Positions 9,004 through 17,621 of a DNA stretch of 64,000 nt are shown in pieces. The stretch covers positions 62,001-126,000 of the forward strand of contig NZ_JAIVAC010000001.1 in assembly GCF_020171655.1 (NCBI RefSeq), read 5' to 3'. Source of the stretch: Exiguobacterium aestuarii (lineage in GTDB: Bacteria > Bacillota > Bacilli > Exiguobacteriales > Exiguobacteriaceae). A program made the position numbers and the translations under genes. The notes under the pieces are model-generated. The model worked only from the letters and a program-made list of their open reading frames with translations, was not told where the DNA came from and made no database searches. Each line of letters opens with the position of its first letter. The stretch's first letter is position 1.

Positions 9004-9040
9004 ATAAAAAAATCAGTAATCATGACGATGAGGTGAAACG

Positions 9041-10072
9041 ATGGATCAACAAATGACGGAATGGACACGCGTATTGCACGCACGGAAATGGATGAAACAA
9101 ACGGAATCGTTCTTACCATTATGGCACGGCTATATCGGATATAAGTTTGGCCTATTCGATGCGCTTCAAGGTGGTGCAAGTATGGCAGAGATGAATTTAC
9201 GACTCAAACGCCCGTTGACACAACTCGCGTTAGAGCGCTGGTTAGAAGTCGGGGTTGCAGTGCGTCATTTGAAGAAGAGAGGCTGGCGCTACTATCCGAC
9301 ACGTGGCTTAAAATATCAATTATCCGGTAACGACGAACGGAGCATCGGATTCATGCTTCAAGAGATGATGGAACTCCATATCCCTGCGTTGATCGCTTAT
9401 CCGGAATTTTTAGAGTCCGGAAAACAAAAGACATTCGATGGGGCCGAACACGGTCAAGTCGTCGCGAAAACGTCGACCCTTGTGGAAACGGTCGCATTCC
9501 CGATTGTACAGCAGTTATTACGCCAGGCGAATGTCCAATCGATGCTTGATATCGGATGTGGACACGGTGGCTATTTACGTAAATTACAAGCGCTCGAACC
9601 GAGTTGGGAACTGACAGGCATCGATTTAGAGGAAGAGGTCATCGAAGAGGCGCGATCTCGTGATGAACGGGGCGATATTCATTTTGAAGTCGCCGACTTT
9701 ATGAACTGGGAAACGGATGAGCAGTTCGATGCGGTCATGATGAACAATATGCTCTATTACTTTTCACCAGAAGAGCGGATCAAACTGCTTGAGAGACTTC
9801 GGGATCGTTTAGAAGAGAACGGGGTCGCGGTCCTCGTCACGCCGCTTGCAGAGACGGCACTCGGCGGACGATTCGCTTCTGCATTCAACGCATTCATGAC
9901 ACTTCATGACAACTTGTATCCGCTCCCGACCATTCCACGATTACGCCGACAGATGCAAGAAGTCGGATTTGAACAAATTCGATTTATCCCATTCATCCCA
10001 GAAGGATCTTGGTACATCGTCATCGCCGAGCGAGGAAGCAAGAACCTGCTCAATCAACCGATTGAAAATTGA
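9041..10072 (+). CDS. Class I SAM-dependent methyltransferase, probable carotenoid methyltransferase
   Basis: A 343-residue protein. The first ~110 residues look like a helical/winged-helix dimerisation region such as in plant-type and CrtF-type O-methyltransferases; the SAM domain begins with MLDIGCGHGGYL at about 167-178, followed by TGIDLEEEVIEEAR, and by MMNNMLYYFSPEER. It is first in the plus-strand carotenoid cluster, with its own upstream promoter candidate. In Bacillus and Planococcus C30 pathways a methyl ester is made on an apo-lycopenoate end group, so a carotenoid carboxyl or hydroxyl O-methyl transfer is the favoured role. That substrate assignment is inference; the enzyme class is clear. 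Confidence 0.8.
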   Translation: MDQQMTEWTRVLHARKWMKQTESFLPLWHGYIGYKFGLFDALQGGASMAEMNLRLKRPLTQLALERWLEVGVAVRHLKKRGWRYYPTRGLKYQLSGNDERSIGFMLQEMMELHIPALIAYPEFLESGKQKTFDGAEHGQVVAKTSTLVETVAFPIVQQLLRQANVQSMLDIGCGHGGYLRKLQALEPSWELTGIDLEEEVIEEARSRDERGDIHFEVADFMNWETDEQFDAVMMNNMLYYFSPEERIKLLERLRDRLEENGVAVLVTPLAETALGGRFASAFNAFMTLHDNLYPLPTIPRLRRQMQEVGFEQIRFIPFIPEGSWYIVIAERGSKNLLNQPIEN

Positions 10073-10141
10073 ACTTGTCTCCGGTCATTTCTATAATGAT
10101 AGAGAAGCATAAGAGACTATTCACATAGGGAGTTGTTGAGT

Positions 10142-11635
10142 GTGTCGAAACAAAGAGTTGCCGTAATAGGGGCAGGACCTGGTGGGTTGGCTGCTGCGAT
10201 GCTACTGGCGCATCGTGGGGTAGACGTCACCGTATTTGAGAAACAACCGTTTGTCGGAGGAAGGACGTCACGTCTCCAAGTCGGCGAGTTCACGTTTGAC
10301 CGAGGACCTACGTTTTTAAATATGCCGTATATTTTAGAAGAAATTTTTGAAGAAACCGGACGCGATTTACATGATTACGTCGAGATGAAACGGCTCGAAC
10401 CGATGTATGATTTGTATTTCGACCGCGGTACGCGTCAGCTCTCGATGACGACAGATCGTGATCAGATGCATCAAGCCATCGAAGAACAATTCCCGGGAAA
10501 TGGGGAAGGGTATGAACGATTCATGAGCGAACAGGCAATCAAGCTGTCCAAGTTGATGCCTGTCTTACAGACCGCACATGATAAATTGACCGATTACGTC
10601 TCGTTGCGTGTGCTCAAAGCACTGCCGTTCCTGTCGATTGGGAAGTCGCTTTATGATGTCTTGTCCGAGTACTTCACGAGCGAAGAGTTGAAGTATGCGT
10701 TCACGTTCCAAGCAAAATATTTAGGCATGTCCGCTTGGGAATGCCCGGGCGGTTTCTCCATTTTATCGTATATGGAACACGCATATGGGGTTCATCACCC
10801 GATTGGGGGAGTGAATCAACTTTGCCATGCGATGGCAAAAGTCGTAGAGGAAGAAGGTGGCTCTATTCGTCTAGGAGAACCGGTGGAGCGTCTCCTCATG
10901 GATGACAAGAAAGTGACAGGTCTCGTGGCCGGAAGCGTCCATTATGCGTTCGATGAAGTCGTAATCGGTGCTGATTTTGCACATGCGATGACGTCGCTCG
11001 TTCCTGACGGTAAACTATCGAAGTGGAGTCCGGCTCAACTGAAGAAGAAGCGCTATTCGTGCTCGACGTTCATGCTCTATCTCGGACTCGATCACATATA
11101 CGAAGACGTGGCGCATCATTCGATTCACTTTGCAGACGATTATGAGTTGAACGTCAAAGAGATGACGCAAGAGTTGAAACTAAGCGAGGATTTCTCGTTT
11201 TACGTTCAAAACGCCTCACGCATCGACCCGACGCTCGCGCCTTCAGGAAAGTCATCGCTTTACGTGCTCGTACCGGTACCGAATAACTTATCCGGTCTCC
11301 CATGGGACGAACTACAGACGACGATGACAGAACGTGTGCTCGACGCCCTTGAGACACGGTCACCGTACCGAGGCATCCGACAACATATTGAAGTGATGGA
11401 GACGTTGACGCCAATGGATTGGGAGACGTTCGGTGTATATGAAGGAGCAACGTTTAACCTTGGCCATAATCTATCGCAAATGATGTATTTCCGTCCGCAC
11501 AACCAATTTGAAGAGCTCGACAACGTCTGGCTCGTCGGCGGGGGAACGCATCCGGGAAGTGGACTTCCGACGATTTTTGAATCGGCGCGAATCACGACGA
11601 ACCTATTGCGTGAACGGGCAGGTGTCGGCCGATGA
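10142..11635 (+). CDS. CrtN/CrtI-family carotenoid desaturase-like flavoprotein
   Basis: About 497 residues. The GTG at 10142 is chosen because GGGAG at 10128-10132 is nine bases upstream; two TTG codons at 10133 and 10136 are too close to it. The N-terminus has the FAD-binding VAVIGAGPGGLAAAMLLAHRG; GGRTSR and the C-terminal VGGGTHPGSGLPTIFES are family signatures. Its middle (KYLGMSAWECPGGFSILSYMEHAYGVHHPIGGVNQL) differs from both S. aureus CrtN and CrtP, so it is probably the third CrtN-like enzyme (CrtNc or a 3,4-dehydrogenase) of the Bacillus-type C30 pathway. Its stop overlaps the next gene by 4 bp. Exact reaction uncertain. Confidence 0.85.
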   Translation: MSKQRVAVIGAGPGGLAAAMLLAHRGVDVTVFEKQPFVGGRTSRLQVGEFTFDRGPTFLNMPYILEEIFEETGRDLHDYVEMKRLEPMYDLYFDRGTRQLSMTTDRDQMHQAIEEQFPGNGEGYERFMSEQAIKLSKLMPVLQTAHDKLTDYVSLRVLKALPFLSIGKSLYDVLSEYFTSEELKYAFTFQAKYLGMSAWECPGGFSILSYMEHAYGVHHPIGGVNQLCHAMAKVVEEEGGSIRLGEPVERLLMDDKKVTGLVAGSVHYAFDEVVIGADFAHAMTSLVPDGKLSKWSPAQLKKKRYSCSTFMLYLGLDHIYEDVAHHSIHFADDYELNVKEMTQELKLSEDFSFYVQNASRIDPTLAPSGKSSLYVLVPVPNNLSGLPWDELQTTMTERVLDALETRSPYRGIRQHIEVMETLTPMDWETFGVYEGATFNLGHNLSQMMYFRPHNQFEELDNVWLVGGGTHPGSGLPTIFESARITTNLLRERAGVGR

Positions 11636-13110
11636 ACATCAGCTTTGTCGGAGCCGGGGTCGGTACACTTTATGCCGCCCTCTTATTGACGAAACGGAAC
11701 CCGTCGCTAAATATCACGATTTATGAGAAAGAAGCACGCGTCGGTGGACGGTTGAACTATGTTGAGTTTGAGAATGGGGCGAAAGTCGATGAAGGGCCTA
11801 CGATCGTTTTGTTACCGAGTAAACTGAAGCAACAGTTGATTGAAGCAGGGGTACCGGAAAGTGAAGTCGAGTTACTCGAAGTTGACCCGCTCTATCGCTT
11901 ACGTTATCAAGACGGGACATCATTCTACAAATATCGCGATATCGAACGACAGGCAGAAGAAATCGAGCGAACGTTCGGTGAAGGGGATGCGTTTCGTCAT
12001 TATATGTCGCAGAAGAAAGAAGAGTATCGGATTGGATTCGATACGTTTTTGGACCGAAGCTACGCATCAAAAACGGAATTGTTCGAGCCTAAACTATTGC
12101 TCCTCCTGATGCGTCTGAAAGCATATGAAACGGCCCATGCGAACATGAAACGTTTCTTTGAGGACGAACGCCTACGTGTCGCCTACAGTTTACAGACACT
12201 CTATATCGGTGGGAATCCTTATGCGACGCCTTCTTTATATGGACTGATCCCGTATCGCGAACAGGAAGAGGGAGTCTGGTACGTAAAAGGAGGATATTTC
12301 TCGCTTGCGGCGAAAATGGAACAAGAGCTGAAGCGTCGAGGTGTCCGTTTTGTGATGAATGCGACCGTCAATCGCGTCCACGTCACAAACGGAGTGGCGG
12401 ACGGTGTCACGGTCAATGACGAATATGTGTCTTATGACGCGGTCGTCGTGAATGGGGACTTCCCACTCATGGAGCGACTCATTGATGGCGTCACACCAAA
12501 GACATACGAACCGTCCAGCGGTACGTTACTCCTGTACTTTACTGTCAATGGCGCACTAGATTTACCGGTCCATCAATTTGATTTACCAAACGATTTTGAA
12601 GGATCGATGCGTACAATCTTTGAGGATGGTAAACTAAGTGAGTATCCGGCGATGTACACGTTCAATCCATCACGGATCGATGCGACACTAGCGCCGGATG
12701 GGACGAGCGTGTTATATGTCCTCGTTCCGGTACCTCGTAAATTGGAACGGGAAGACTTTGAGACGCAAGGGACGATTGATCATCTATTCGAACGAATCGA
12801 GGCACTCGTACCAGATTTTCGTGAACGCGTGACCGAGATGAAAGTCCGGACACCGATGGACGCTGAGCGTTTCGGTCTATTTGAAGGAGGAAGCTTTGGG
12901 ATTGCACCGAAGTTGTCTCAATCAGCCGCCTTCAAGCCACAGGCAAGACCGTTCCCAAAAATCGAACGATTGTATGCGGTTGGTGCATCTGTCCATCCAT
13001 GTGGTGGCGTGCCGATCGTCATGATTGGGTCACAGTTACTCGTGAAAAAAATGGAAGAAGAAATGGGGGCAATACATCGTGACGACACAAGAAGCGTATC
13101 GTCAATGTGA
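11632..13110 (+). CDS. crtN: Probable 4,4'-diapophytoene desaturase
   Basis: A 492-residue CrtN-family flavoprotein. N-terminal ISFVGAGVGTLYAALLL is a slightly divergent dinucleotide-binding loop. GGRLN, DEGPTIVLLP, SLQTLYIGGNPYATPSLYGLIP and GVWYVKGG line up with the matching stretches of S. aureus CrtN, and the gene sits next to crtM as in that organism. It would dehydrogenate diapophytoene to diaponeurosporene or diapolycopene at the membrane. Overlaps: 4 bp with the upstream desaturase gene and 32 bp with crtM, showing tight translational coupling. Assignment as CrtN rather than one of the paralogues is by motif comparison from memory. Confidence 0.8.
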   Translation: MNISFVGAGVGTLYAALLLTKRNPSLNITIYEKEARVGGRLNYVEFENGAKVDEGPTIVLLPSKLKQQLIEAGVPESEVELLEVDPLYRLRYQDGTSFYKYRDIERQAEEIERTFGEGDAFRHYMSQKKEEYRIGFDTFLDRSYASKTELFEPKLLLLLMRLKAYETAHANMKRFFEDERLRVAYSLQTLYIGGNPYATPSLYGLIPYREQEEGVWYVKGGYFSLAAKMEQELKRRGVRFVMNATVNRVHVTNGVADGVTVNDEYVSYDAVVVNGDFPLMERLIDGVTPKTYEPSSGTLLLYFTVNGALDLPVHQFDLPNDFEGSMRTIFEDGKLSEYPAMYTFNPSRIDATLAPDGTSVLYVLVPVPRKLEREDFETQGTIDHLFERIEALVPDFRERVTEMKVRTPMDAERFGLFEGGSFGIAPKLSQSAAFKPQARPFPKIERLYAVGASVHPCGGVPIVMIGSQLLVKKMEEEMGAIHRDDTRSVSSM

Positions 13111-13918
13111 GGAAATCATGAAGAAAGGCTCGCTGACTTTTTATCGGGCCTTCTCTTTGCTCTCAAAACCAGATCGTCAAGCGGTCATGGCCGTGTATAC
13201 GTTTTGTCGGACCCTTGATGATGCAGTCGATGAATCGGATCATCCAGAAGAAAGTCTGGCGTCATTTTTGCATGCGTTCGACCGTTTTTTGGCCGGTTAT
13301 CATCAAGACGATGCACTATGGGTGGCCCTTCGAGATGTATGGCAGCGCTATGAGATGGACGTCGATCCCTTCTTCGAGCTGGCAGAAGGGATGAAGTGGG
13401 ATTTACATAAGTCGCGATATGAGACGCTCGAAGAGACCGAGCAATACAGCTACTATGCGGCGAGCACGGTCGGTCTGATGCTACTCCCGATTCTTGTCCC
13501 GAATCAAGACGCTGCGACGAAACGCCAGCTTCGGCAAGGTGCCATTGACCTTGGAATTGCGATGCAACTGACAAATATTTTGCGAGATGTCGGGGAAGAT
13601 TTGAACCGAGACCGCATTTATTTACCACGGACGATGATGCGACAGTTCGCTGTAACTGAAGAGATGTTACAGCAACGAGAAGTGACACCTGCTTTTATCG
13701 AATTATGGGAGGCGCTGGCGAAACGTGCGGAATTCTTGTATGAACGCGCACGTGGAACCCATCACCTCTATCCACTGGCCAGTCGAAAGCCAGTGCAAGC
13801 GGCAGCGCTCCTGTACGAAGGGATTCTAGATGCGGCTCGAGCGAACGGATATGACGTCTTCACAAAGCGTGCATACGTATCGACGCTTCAAAAAGGAAAG
13901 TTGCTAGCAAAACTTTAA
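13079..13918 (+). CDS. crtM: Dehydrosqualene (4,4'-diapophytoene) synthase
   Basis: A 279-residue squalene/phytoene synthase-type enzyme that condenses two farnesyl diphosphates. The GTG start at 13079 lies nine bases after GGGGG. The first aspartate-rich motif is TLDDAVDESD at about 46-54 and the second is NILRDVGEDLNRDRIYLP at about 165-182; both bind Mg2+-diphosphate. Its location after the desaturase genes and the C30-type desaturases argue for CrtM rather than a C40 phytoene synthase. It is the last gene of the plus-strand operon and is followed by a terminator. Confidence 0.9.
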   Translation: MTTQEAYRQCEEIMKKGSLTFYRAFSLLSKPDRQAVMAVYTFCRTLDDAVDESDHPEESLASFLHAFDRFLAGYHQDDALWVALRDVWQRYEMDVDPFFELAEGMKWDLHKSRYETLEETEQYSYYAASTVGLMLLPILVPNQDAATKRQLRQGAIDLGIAMQLTNILRDVGEDLNRDRIYLPRTMMRQFAVTEEMLQQREVTPAFIELWEALAKRAEFLYERARGTHHLYPLASRKPVQAAALLYEGILDAARANGYDVFTKRAYVSTLQKGKLLAKL

Positions 13919-13931
13919 ATGATTCGACTCG

Positions 13932-13965
13932 CTGTAGGCGCTTTTGCGCGTCTACAGTTTTTTTT
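13932..13965 (+). terminator. Intrinsic terminator of the plus-strand carotenoid operon
   Basis: A hairpin (13932-13941 with 13946-13957, 2-nt bulge) ends in eight T residues. Its T run and the A run of the opposing terminator form the palindrome TTTTTTTTGCGCAAAAAAAA at 13958-13977. Confidence 0.88.
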
Positions 13966-13969
13966 GCGC

Positions 13970-14004
13970 AAAAAAAACCACTTTTGGCGGGGGACCAAAA
14001 GTGG
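13970..14004 (-). terminator. Terminator hairpin of the candidate small RNA
   Basis: On the minus strand a perfect 10-bp stem (13995-14004 with 13978-13987) with loop TCCCCCG is followed by eight T residues. Confidence 0.88.
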
Positions 14005-14299
14005 CGTAAGCGTTATGTGATCCATTCATCGGGGAAATGAATGAATCGATTTGTGATGAAGCCCTAAAGATGTGCCGGGATTCATGGGGAATGAATCAGT
14101 TGGGACATCTTCGTTGAAACAGGATGCTTGATGGACTAAGGGGGAACATCATACGCAAGCTGTCTCAACTACGGGATACGAGTGGGGAAACTCGCTCATC
14201 ACTTTTTCTCGGGTGTGACAAGTTCAAAACGCGATAAGGCTCGGGGAAGCCATTCGATCGCTACAGGTGTAACCAACGTTACAGAACTGCTTGAACTCG
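13970..14299 (-). ncRNA. Candidate small RNA with six CCCC-loop hairpins
   Basis: This 443-base intergenic stretch holds no credible gene, but the minus strand reads as a complete RNA unit: promoter at 14306-14334, six hairpins, and a 10-bp terminator stem with eight U residues. Hairpin spans (plus coordinates): 14231-14261, 14179-14194, 14126-14160, 14079-14097 (within an outer helix 14069-14109), 14019-14047 (11-bp stem) and 13978-14004 (10-bp stem). Every apical loop contains UCCCC. Such loops are the seed of Shine-Dalgarno-targeting RNAs in Firmicutes (S. aureus Rsa RNAs, Listeria LhrC). It does not resemble RNase P RNA, tmRNA or 6S RNA as far as I can recall. Expression is unproven. Confidence 0.7.
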
Positions 14300-14305
14300 A
14301 ATATG

Positions 14306-14334
14306 ATATTATCACGTCTTTCAATTGTCGACAA
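14306..14334 (-). promoter_or_regulatory. Promoter of the candidate small RNA
   Basis: On the minus strand TTGTCG (14334-14329), a 17-base spacer, and TAATAT (14311-14306) form a good SigA promoter 28 bases after the stop codon of the crtP-like gene. Transcription would start near 14299. Confidence 0.6.
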
Positions 14335-14361
14335 GTGTCGAAACTCGCGTTCACAAAATGT

Positions 14362-15828
14362 TCATATTGTCAGAGGTATGTCCTCTAACATCGATCGTGC
14401 CGCGAATTGTCCTGAAAGCGTGACCATCGGGCTCCCTCCTCCAGGATGGGTCGAACCACCTGCAAACCAGATGTTCGACACGTCCGTCGAGCGGGCTGCC
14501 GGTCTAAAGAATGCACCTTTTTTCGAGTTGGCCGACGTGCCATAAAGAGCACCGTAATAGGCATAAAAGTCACGACTCAAATCTTGTGGTGTCACGCGTC
14601 GATGGAAGAGGACTTCCTCATCTTCCCAATCGACACCGAACGCGCGCAACCGACGACGAATCAAATGCTCATACGTATCGGCATCAATATCAGTCAAATG
14701 AGCTGGGGCATTGACGAGGATGAACAGGTTGTCACCTGCCTCACCCATCGATGGGTCAGTTGCGGATGAATTGGAGATATAGATGGTCGGCTCGTCTGCA
14801 TAGCGTTCTTCTTGGAAGAGTGCCTTAAATTCTCGCTCGTAGTCGTCAGAGAAATAGACGTTATGATGAGCAAGTTTCAAGCGTTTCGATAACCCGATCA
14901 TTAACACGAATGCAGAGATGGACGGCTCGACTGTATCGCGAGTCGGGACCGGGAAAGAAGGACGGTCTTTCGCATCGACAAGTCGAGGATATTGTGTGAG
15001 CAGCTCGCCATTGAGCAGAACAGCATCGCAAGAGATGACTTCTTTGTCATCAACGACGACTTCATGGGCTTTCCCGTTCAAGACTTCAATTTTCGTCACT
15101 TCGTGTCCGAGTCGGAACGTCACGCCAAGTTCACTCGCTCGCTTCGCAAACCCTTTGGCGATGTTCCAGTTGCCTCCCTTGGCGAAATAGACCCCTTCAT
15201 TCAATTCTAAATGAGAGATGAGTGCGAACGTGCCAGGTGTCACGTATGGGCTACTGCCGATGTATGTCGCATATCGGTCGAGTGCTTGGATGATGCGCTT
15301 GTCTTTGAAGTATTTCTGATGAAGGGCATGCAGACTTTGCAGCGGGTGTACTTTTACCATGTCCGCCCAAAGACCGGGATCTAATTTTGTCTCCATACGA
15401 GTGAAGAAGCGTTCGTTCGCAATTCGGAACAACTTCTCTGCTTCATCTAAATAAGCTTGTAATTGATTTTTCTTCATTTGATCATTCGTCAAGCGTCGCA
15501 CTTCCAACTCGAGCTGTGCCCGGTCGGCGCTAAATGTGAACGAGGAACCGTCTGAATAATGATTGACGGTATGTTGATCGAGTTTGATCAATTCAAAATA
15601 GTCATCTGGATTGGCACCGCTGTTTCGGATGACGGAACGAAACACATCTGGCATCGTGATAGTGTTCGGACCGAAGTCGAAACGGTGCCCGTCAGTGATG
15701 ACGGGCATGAGTTTTCCGCCGACATGTTCATTCTTCTCAATGACCGTGACGTCATAGCCGTGTGTGGCGAGCGTGACGGCAGCGCTCAGTCCACCTAACC
15801 CGGCTCCAATGACAACAATTTGCTTCAT
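14362..15828 (-). CDS. crtP: CrtP-like diaponeurosporene oxidase / CrtN-family protein
   Basis: A 488-residue flavoprotein with the N-terminal IVVIGAGLGGLSAAVTLATHG. Stretches YIGSSPYVTPGTFALISHLEL, LAHHNVYFSDDY and GGSTHPGGGSPMVTLSGQ match S. aureus CrtP better than CrtN, so it probably oxidises the terminal methyl group of the C30 carotenoid to an aldehyde (CrtNb in Bacillus). It lies last in the minus-strand operon, 30 bases after the glycosyltransferase gene, with Shine-Dalgarno AAGGGGG. That Shine-Dalgarno region shares a 9-nt complement with loop 3 of the candidate small RNA encoded just downstream. The exact oxidation level of the product cannot be told. Confidence 0.82.
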   Translation of the reverse strand: MKQIVVIGAGLGGLSAAVTLATHGYDVTVIEKNEHVGGKLMPVITDGHRFDFGPNTITMPDVFRSVIRNSGANPDDYFELIKLDQHTVNHYSDGSSFTFSADRAQLELEVRRLTNDQMKKNQLQAYLDEAEKLFRIANERFFTRMETKLDPGLWADMVKVHPLQSLHALHQKYFKDKRIIQALDRYATYIGSSPYVTPGTFALISHLELNEGVYFAKGGNWNIAKGFAKRASELGVTFRLGHEVTKIEVLNGKAHEVVVDDKEVISCDAVLLNGELLTQYPRLVDAKDRPSFPVPTRDTVEPSISAFVLMIGLSKRLKLAHHNVYFSDDYEREFKALFQEERYADEPTIYISNSSATDPSMGEAGDNLFILVNAPAHLTDIDADTYEHLIRRRLRAFGVDWEDEEVLFHRRVTPQDLSRDFYAYYGALYGTSANSKKGAFFRPAARSTDVSNIWFAGGSTHPGGGSPMVTLSGQFAARSMLEDIPLTI

Positions 15829-15858
15829 AAATTTGTCCCCCTTAAGTAAGACGCTCGA

Positions 15859-16926
15859 TTAGGAATAATGGCGACCTTTCCATGTGATCGGTAGACGTCT
15901 CCATTTACGGATGACGGCGTTCCCGAGTAAGGTCAGATAAGCGATTAAACTGAGTGGATGCAACCATGTACCGGATCCATGAGATTTTATGTCGACAGCA
16001 AGTCGGGCGAGGAGTACGAAGAGCGCCGCACTGATCGTTTGCCAATTTGGTGAAAATAGCCATGCGAACATGGCTGTCAACTGAATCCCGTAATACGTCA
16101 AGAAGTACAAGGCGAGTCCTACTGATTCATTCATTCCCTTGAATACGTTTTTTGAAAACCCGCTCCATACTTCTTCATTCGTCTCATACATATCACAAGA
16201 GATGAACGGGGCGACTTGAACGAGTGACGTCACTTTTTGATGACGTTTGAACGTACGACATAAATCAATGTCATCAATCAACGATGAACGGATTGCAGCG
16301 TGCCCACCGATCTCTTCGTAACTATTTCGTTCGACAAATACATTCATTCCGTTCGCTGCCGCGAATGCTGGGTGTTTCACTTTTCGCCAGAACAAAGGCA
16401 GGTGTTGGGCGATGAGCACATGTTGCATCGGAATCAACAATTTCCCGAGAAATGTCGATGTCGGAAATTGTGGGAATCCGGATAGAAAGACAGCCTTTTC
16501 ACGAGCGAGTGTCGCATGCATGCGGGGGATGAAGCTCGAATCGATGGTGACGTCCGCATCTAAAAAGAGGAGATACGGTTCAGTCGTGCGTGTTGCAAGC
16601 TGATGACAGGCATGGACTTTCCCGGCCCAGTCATCAGGCAAAGGGACTCCCTGAATGACGGTGAATCGGGAATCGTCTCCGATTGCGCGATTCAATCGTT
16701 CATATGTATCGTCTTCGGAGCGGTCTTCATAAATGTAGACATGAGTATTCTCCGGGATTGCCATTTGTAAATTAGTAATCAATCGGTCGACATGTCGTGA
16801 CTCGTTCCGCATCGGGATGCATACGGCTGTCGCCGGTGTTTTCCCAGGTTTTGCGAGTGGTCGTAAAAACGCTAGATTCACGAGTGTAAAGATGAGCATG
16901 CAGAGGGTCATGAACCAAAGAATCAT
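15859..16926 (-). CDS. Membrane glycosyltransferase family 2, carotenoid-type (CrtQ-like)
   Basis: About 355 residues counted from the ATG at 16926, which has GGGAGG eight bases upstream and overlaps the preceding gene by 4 bp; an earlier in-frame start lacks such a site. One N-terminal membrane helix is followed by a GT2 domain with CIPMRNESRHVDRLI, YIYEDRSEDDTYERL, the metal-binding DADVTIDSSF, and a C-terminal pair of membrane helices. This architecture matches CrtQ and related carotenoid glycosyltransferases that glucosylate hydroxyl or carboxyl groups of C30 carotenoids. Position between acyltransferase and crtP-like genes supports that role. Confidence 0.85.
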   Translation of the reverse strand: MILWFMTLCMLIFTLVNLAFLRPLAKPGKTPATAVCIPMRNESRHVDRLITNLQMAIPENTHVYIYEDRSEDDTYERLNRAIGDDSRFTVIQGVPLPDDWAGKVHACHQLATRTTEPYLLFLDADVTIDSSFIPRMHATLAREKAVFLSGFPQFPTSTFLGKLLIPMQHVLIAQHLPLFWRKVKHPAFAAANGMNVFVERNSYEEIGGHAAIRSSLIDDIDLCRTFKRHQKVTSLVQVAPFISCDMYETNEEVWSGFSKNVFKGMNESVGLALYFLTYYGIQLTAMFAWLFSPNWQTISAALFVLLARLAVDIKSHGSGTWLHPLSLIAYLTLLGNAVIRKWRRLPITWKGRHYS

Positions 16927-17621
16927 GAATCTTCCCTCCCGAGTCGGACGAACGTCTCTGTCCATTCGGCTAGATTGCGTCGCGGACGGAACAAAGGAGC
17001 ATAGGCGGTTGAACGCGTGATGACGTCATGTCTGACATCGTCATACAACTGCTCGAGTGCTTGCGCAATCTCTTGTTTTTGAGCTCTCCGTGCCGACGAG
17101 GTCACACTGTGCTTTCGGAATCGAACATAGACAACGGGCTCGGCATGGCTTTCGAATGCATAATACATGGCACATAAATGAAGAGGGCGCTCATTCAGTA
17201 ACAGGGTCGCCCCCGATTCGATTTCGATGGGACGCATCTCTTGAGGGACTTCTCGACCTTGTGGATACATCCACACCGATTTGCCTGAAGTAAGCAACTC
17301 ATTCGCATAAGCGAGGGAAGCACGCACATCGGAAAGACTTCCTTTTTTTACAGAGAAGGCCCCAAGGTGACGAAAGAATGGGAAACGGCGCAATCCGTCC
17401 TCGTCCATCAACACATGGATGTCATGTCTCAAAAAATGTTCATTCACCATATACATGACGAGTCCATCCCACCAAGCACTGTGCGTACTTAAGATTAAAC
17501 CAGGTGTTGGGATGTCATCGGTTCGAATAAAAATATTATGAAACGTCGGACGAATCTGACGTTCCCTTACGAACGTTGAGAATACGTTATTGAACCATTT
17601 CTTTTTGTGTGACTCGATCAT
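16923..17621 (-). CDS. PlsC-type acyltransferase, probable carotenoid glycoside acyltransferase
   Basis: A 232-residue LPLAT/PlsC-family protein. The catalytic HX4D motif is HSAWWD (His47, Asp52) and the second block is YPQGREVP at about 118-125, replacing the common EGTRS. It differs in family from S. aureus CrtO but the genomic setting, directly before the glycosyltransferase gene and overlapping it by 4 bp, suggests it puts a fatty acid on the sugar of the carotenoid, as in Bacillus and Planococcus pathways. Its start overlaps the end of the upstream cruF-like gene by 35 bp. Phospholipid acylation is an alternative. Confidence 0.78.
   Translation of the reverse strand: MIESHKKKWFNNVFSTFVRERQIRPTFHNIFIRTDDIPTPGLILSTHSAWWDGLVMYMVNEHFLRHDIHVLMDEDGLRRFPFFRHLGAFSVKKGSLSDVRASLAYANELLTSGKSVWMYPQGREVPQEMRPIEIESGATLLLNERPLHLCAMYYAFESHAEPVVYVRFRKHSVTSSARRAQKQEIAQALEQLYDDVRHDVITRSTAYAPLFRPRRNLAEWTETFVRLGREDS

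Noticed and set aside
13970-14300. RNase P RNA, tmRNA or 6S RNA as identity of the structured region
   Set aside because: None of the recalled core motifs of those RNAs is present; the repeated CCCC loops do not fit them.
14182-14388. Plus-strand ORF of 68 codons in the carotenoid intergenic gap
   Set aside because: No ribosome site, odd composition, and it crosses the stop of the crtP-like gene; the region is better explained by structured RNA on the minus strand.
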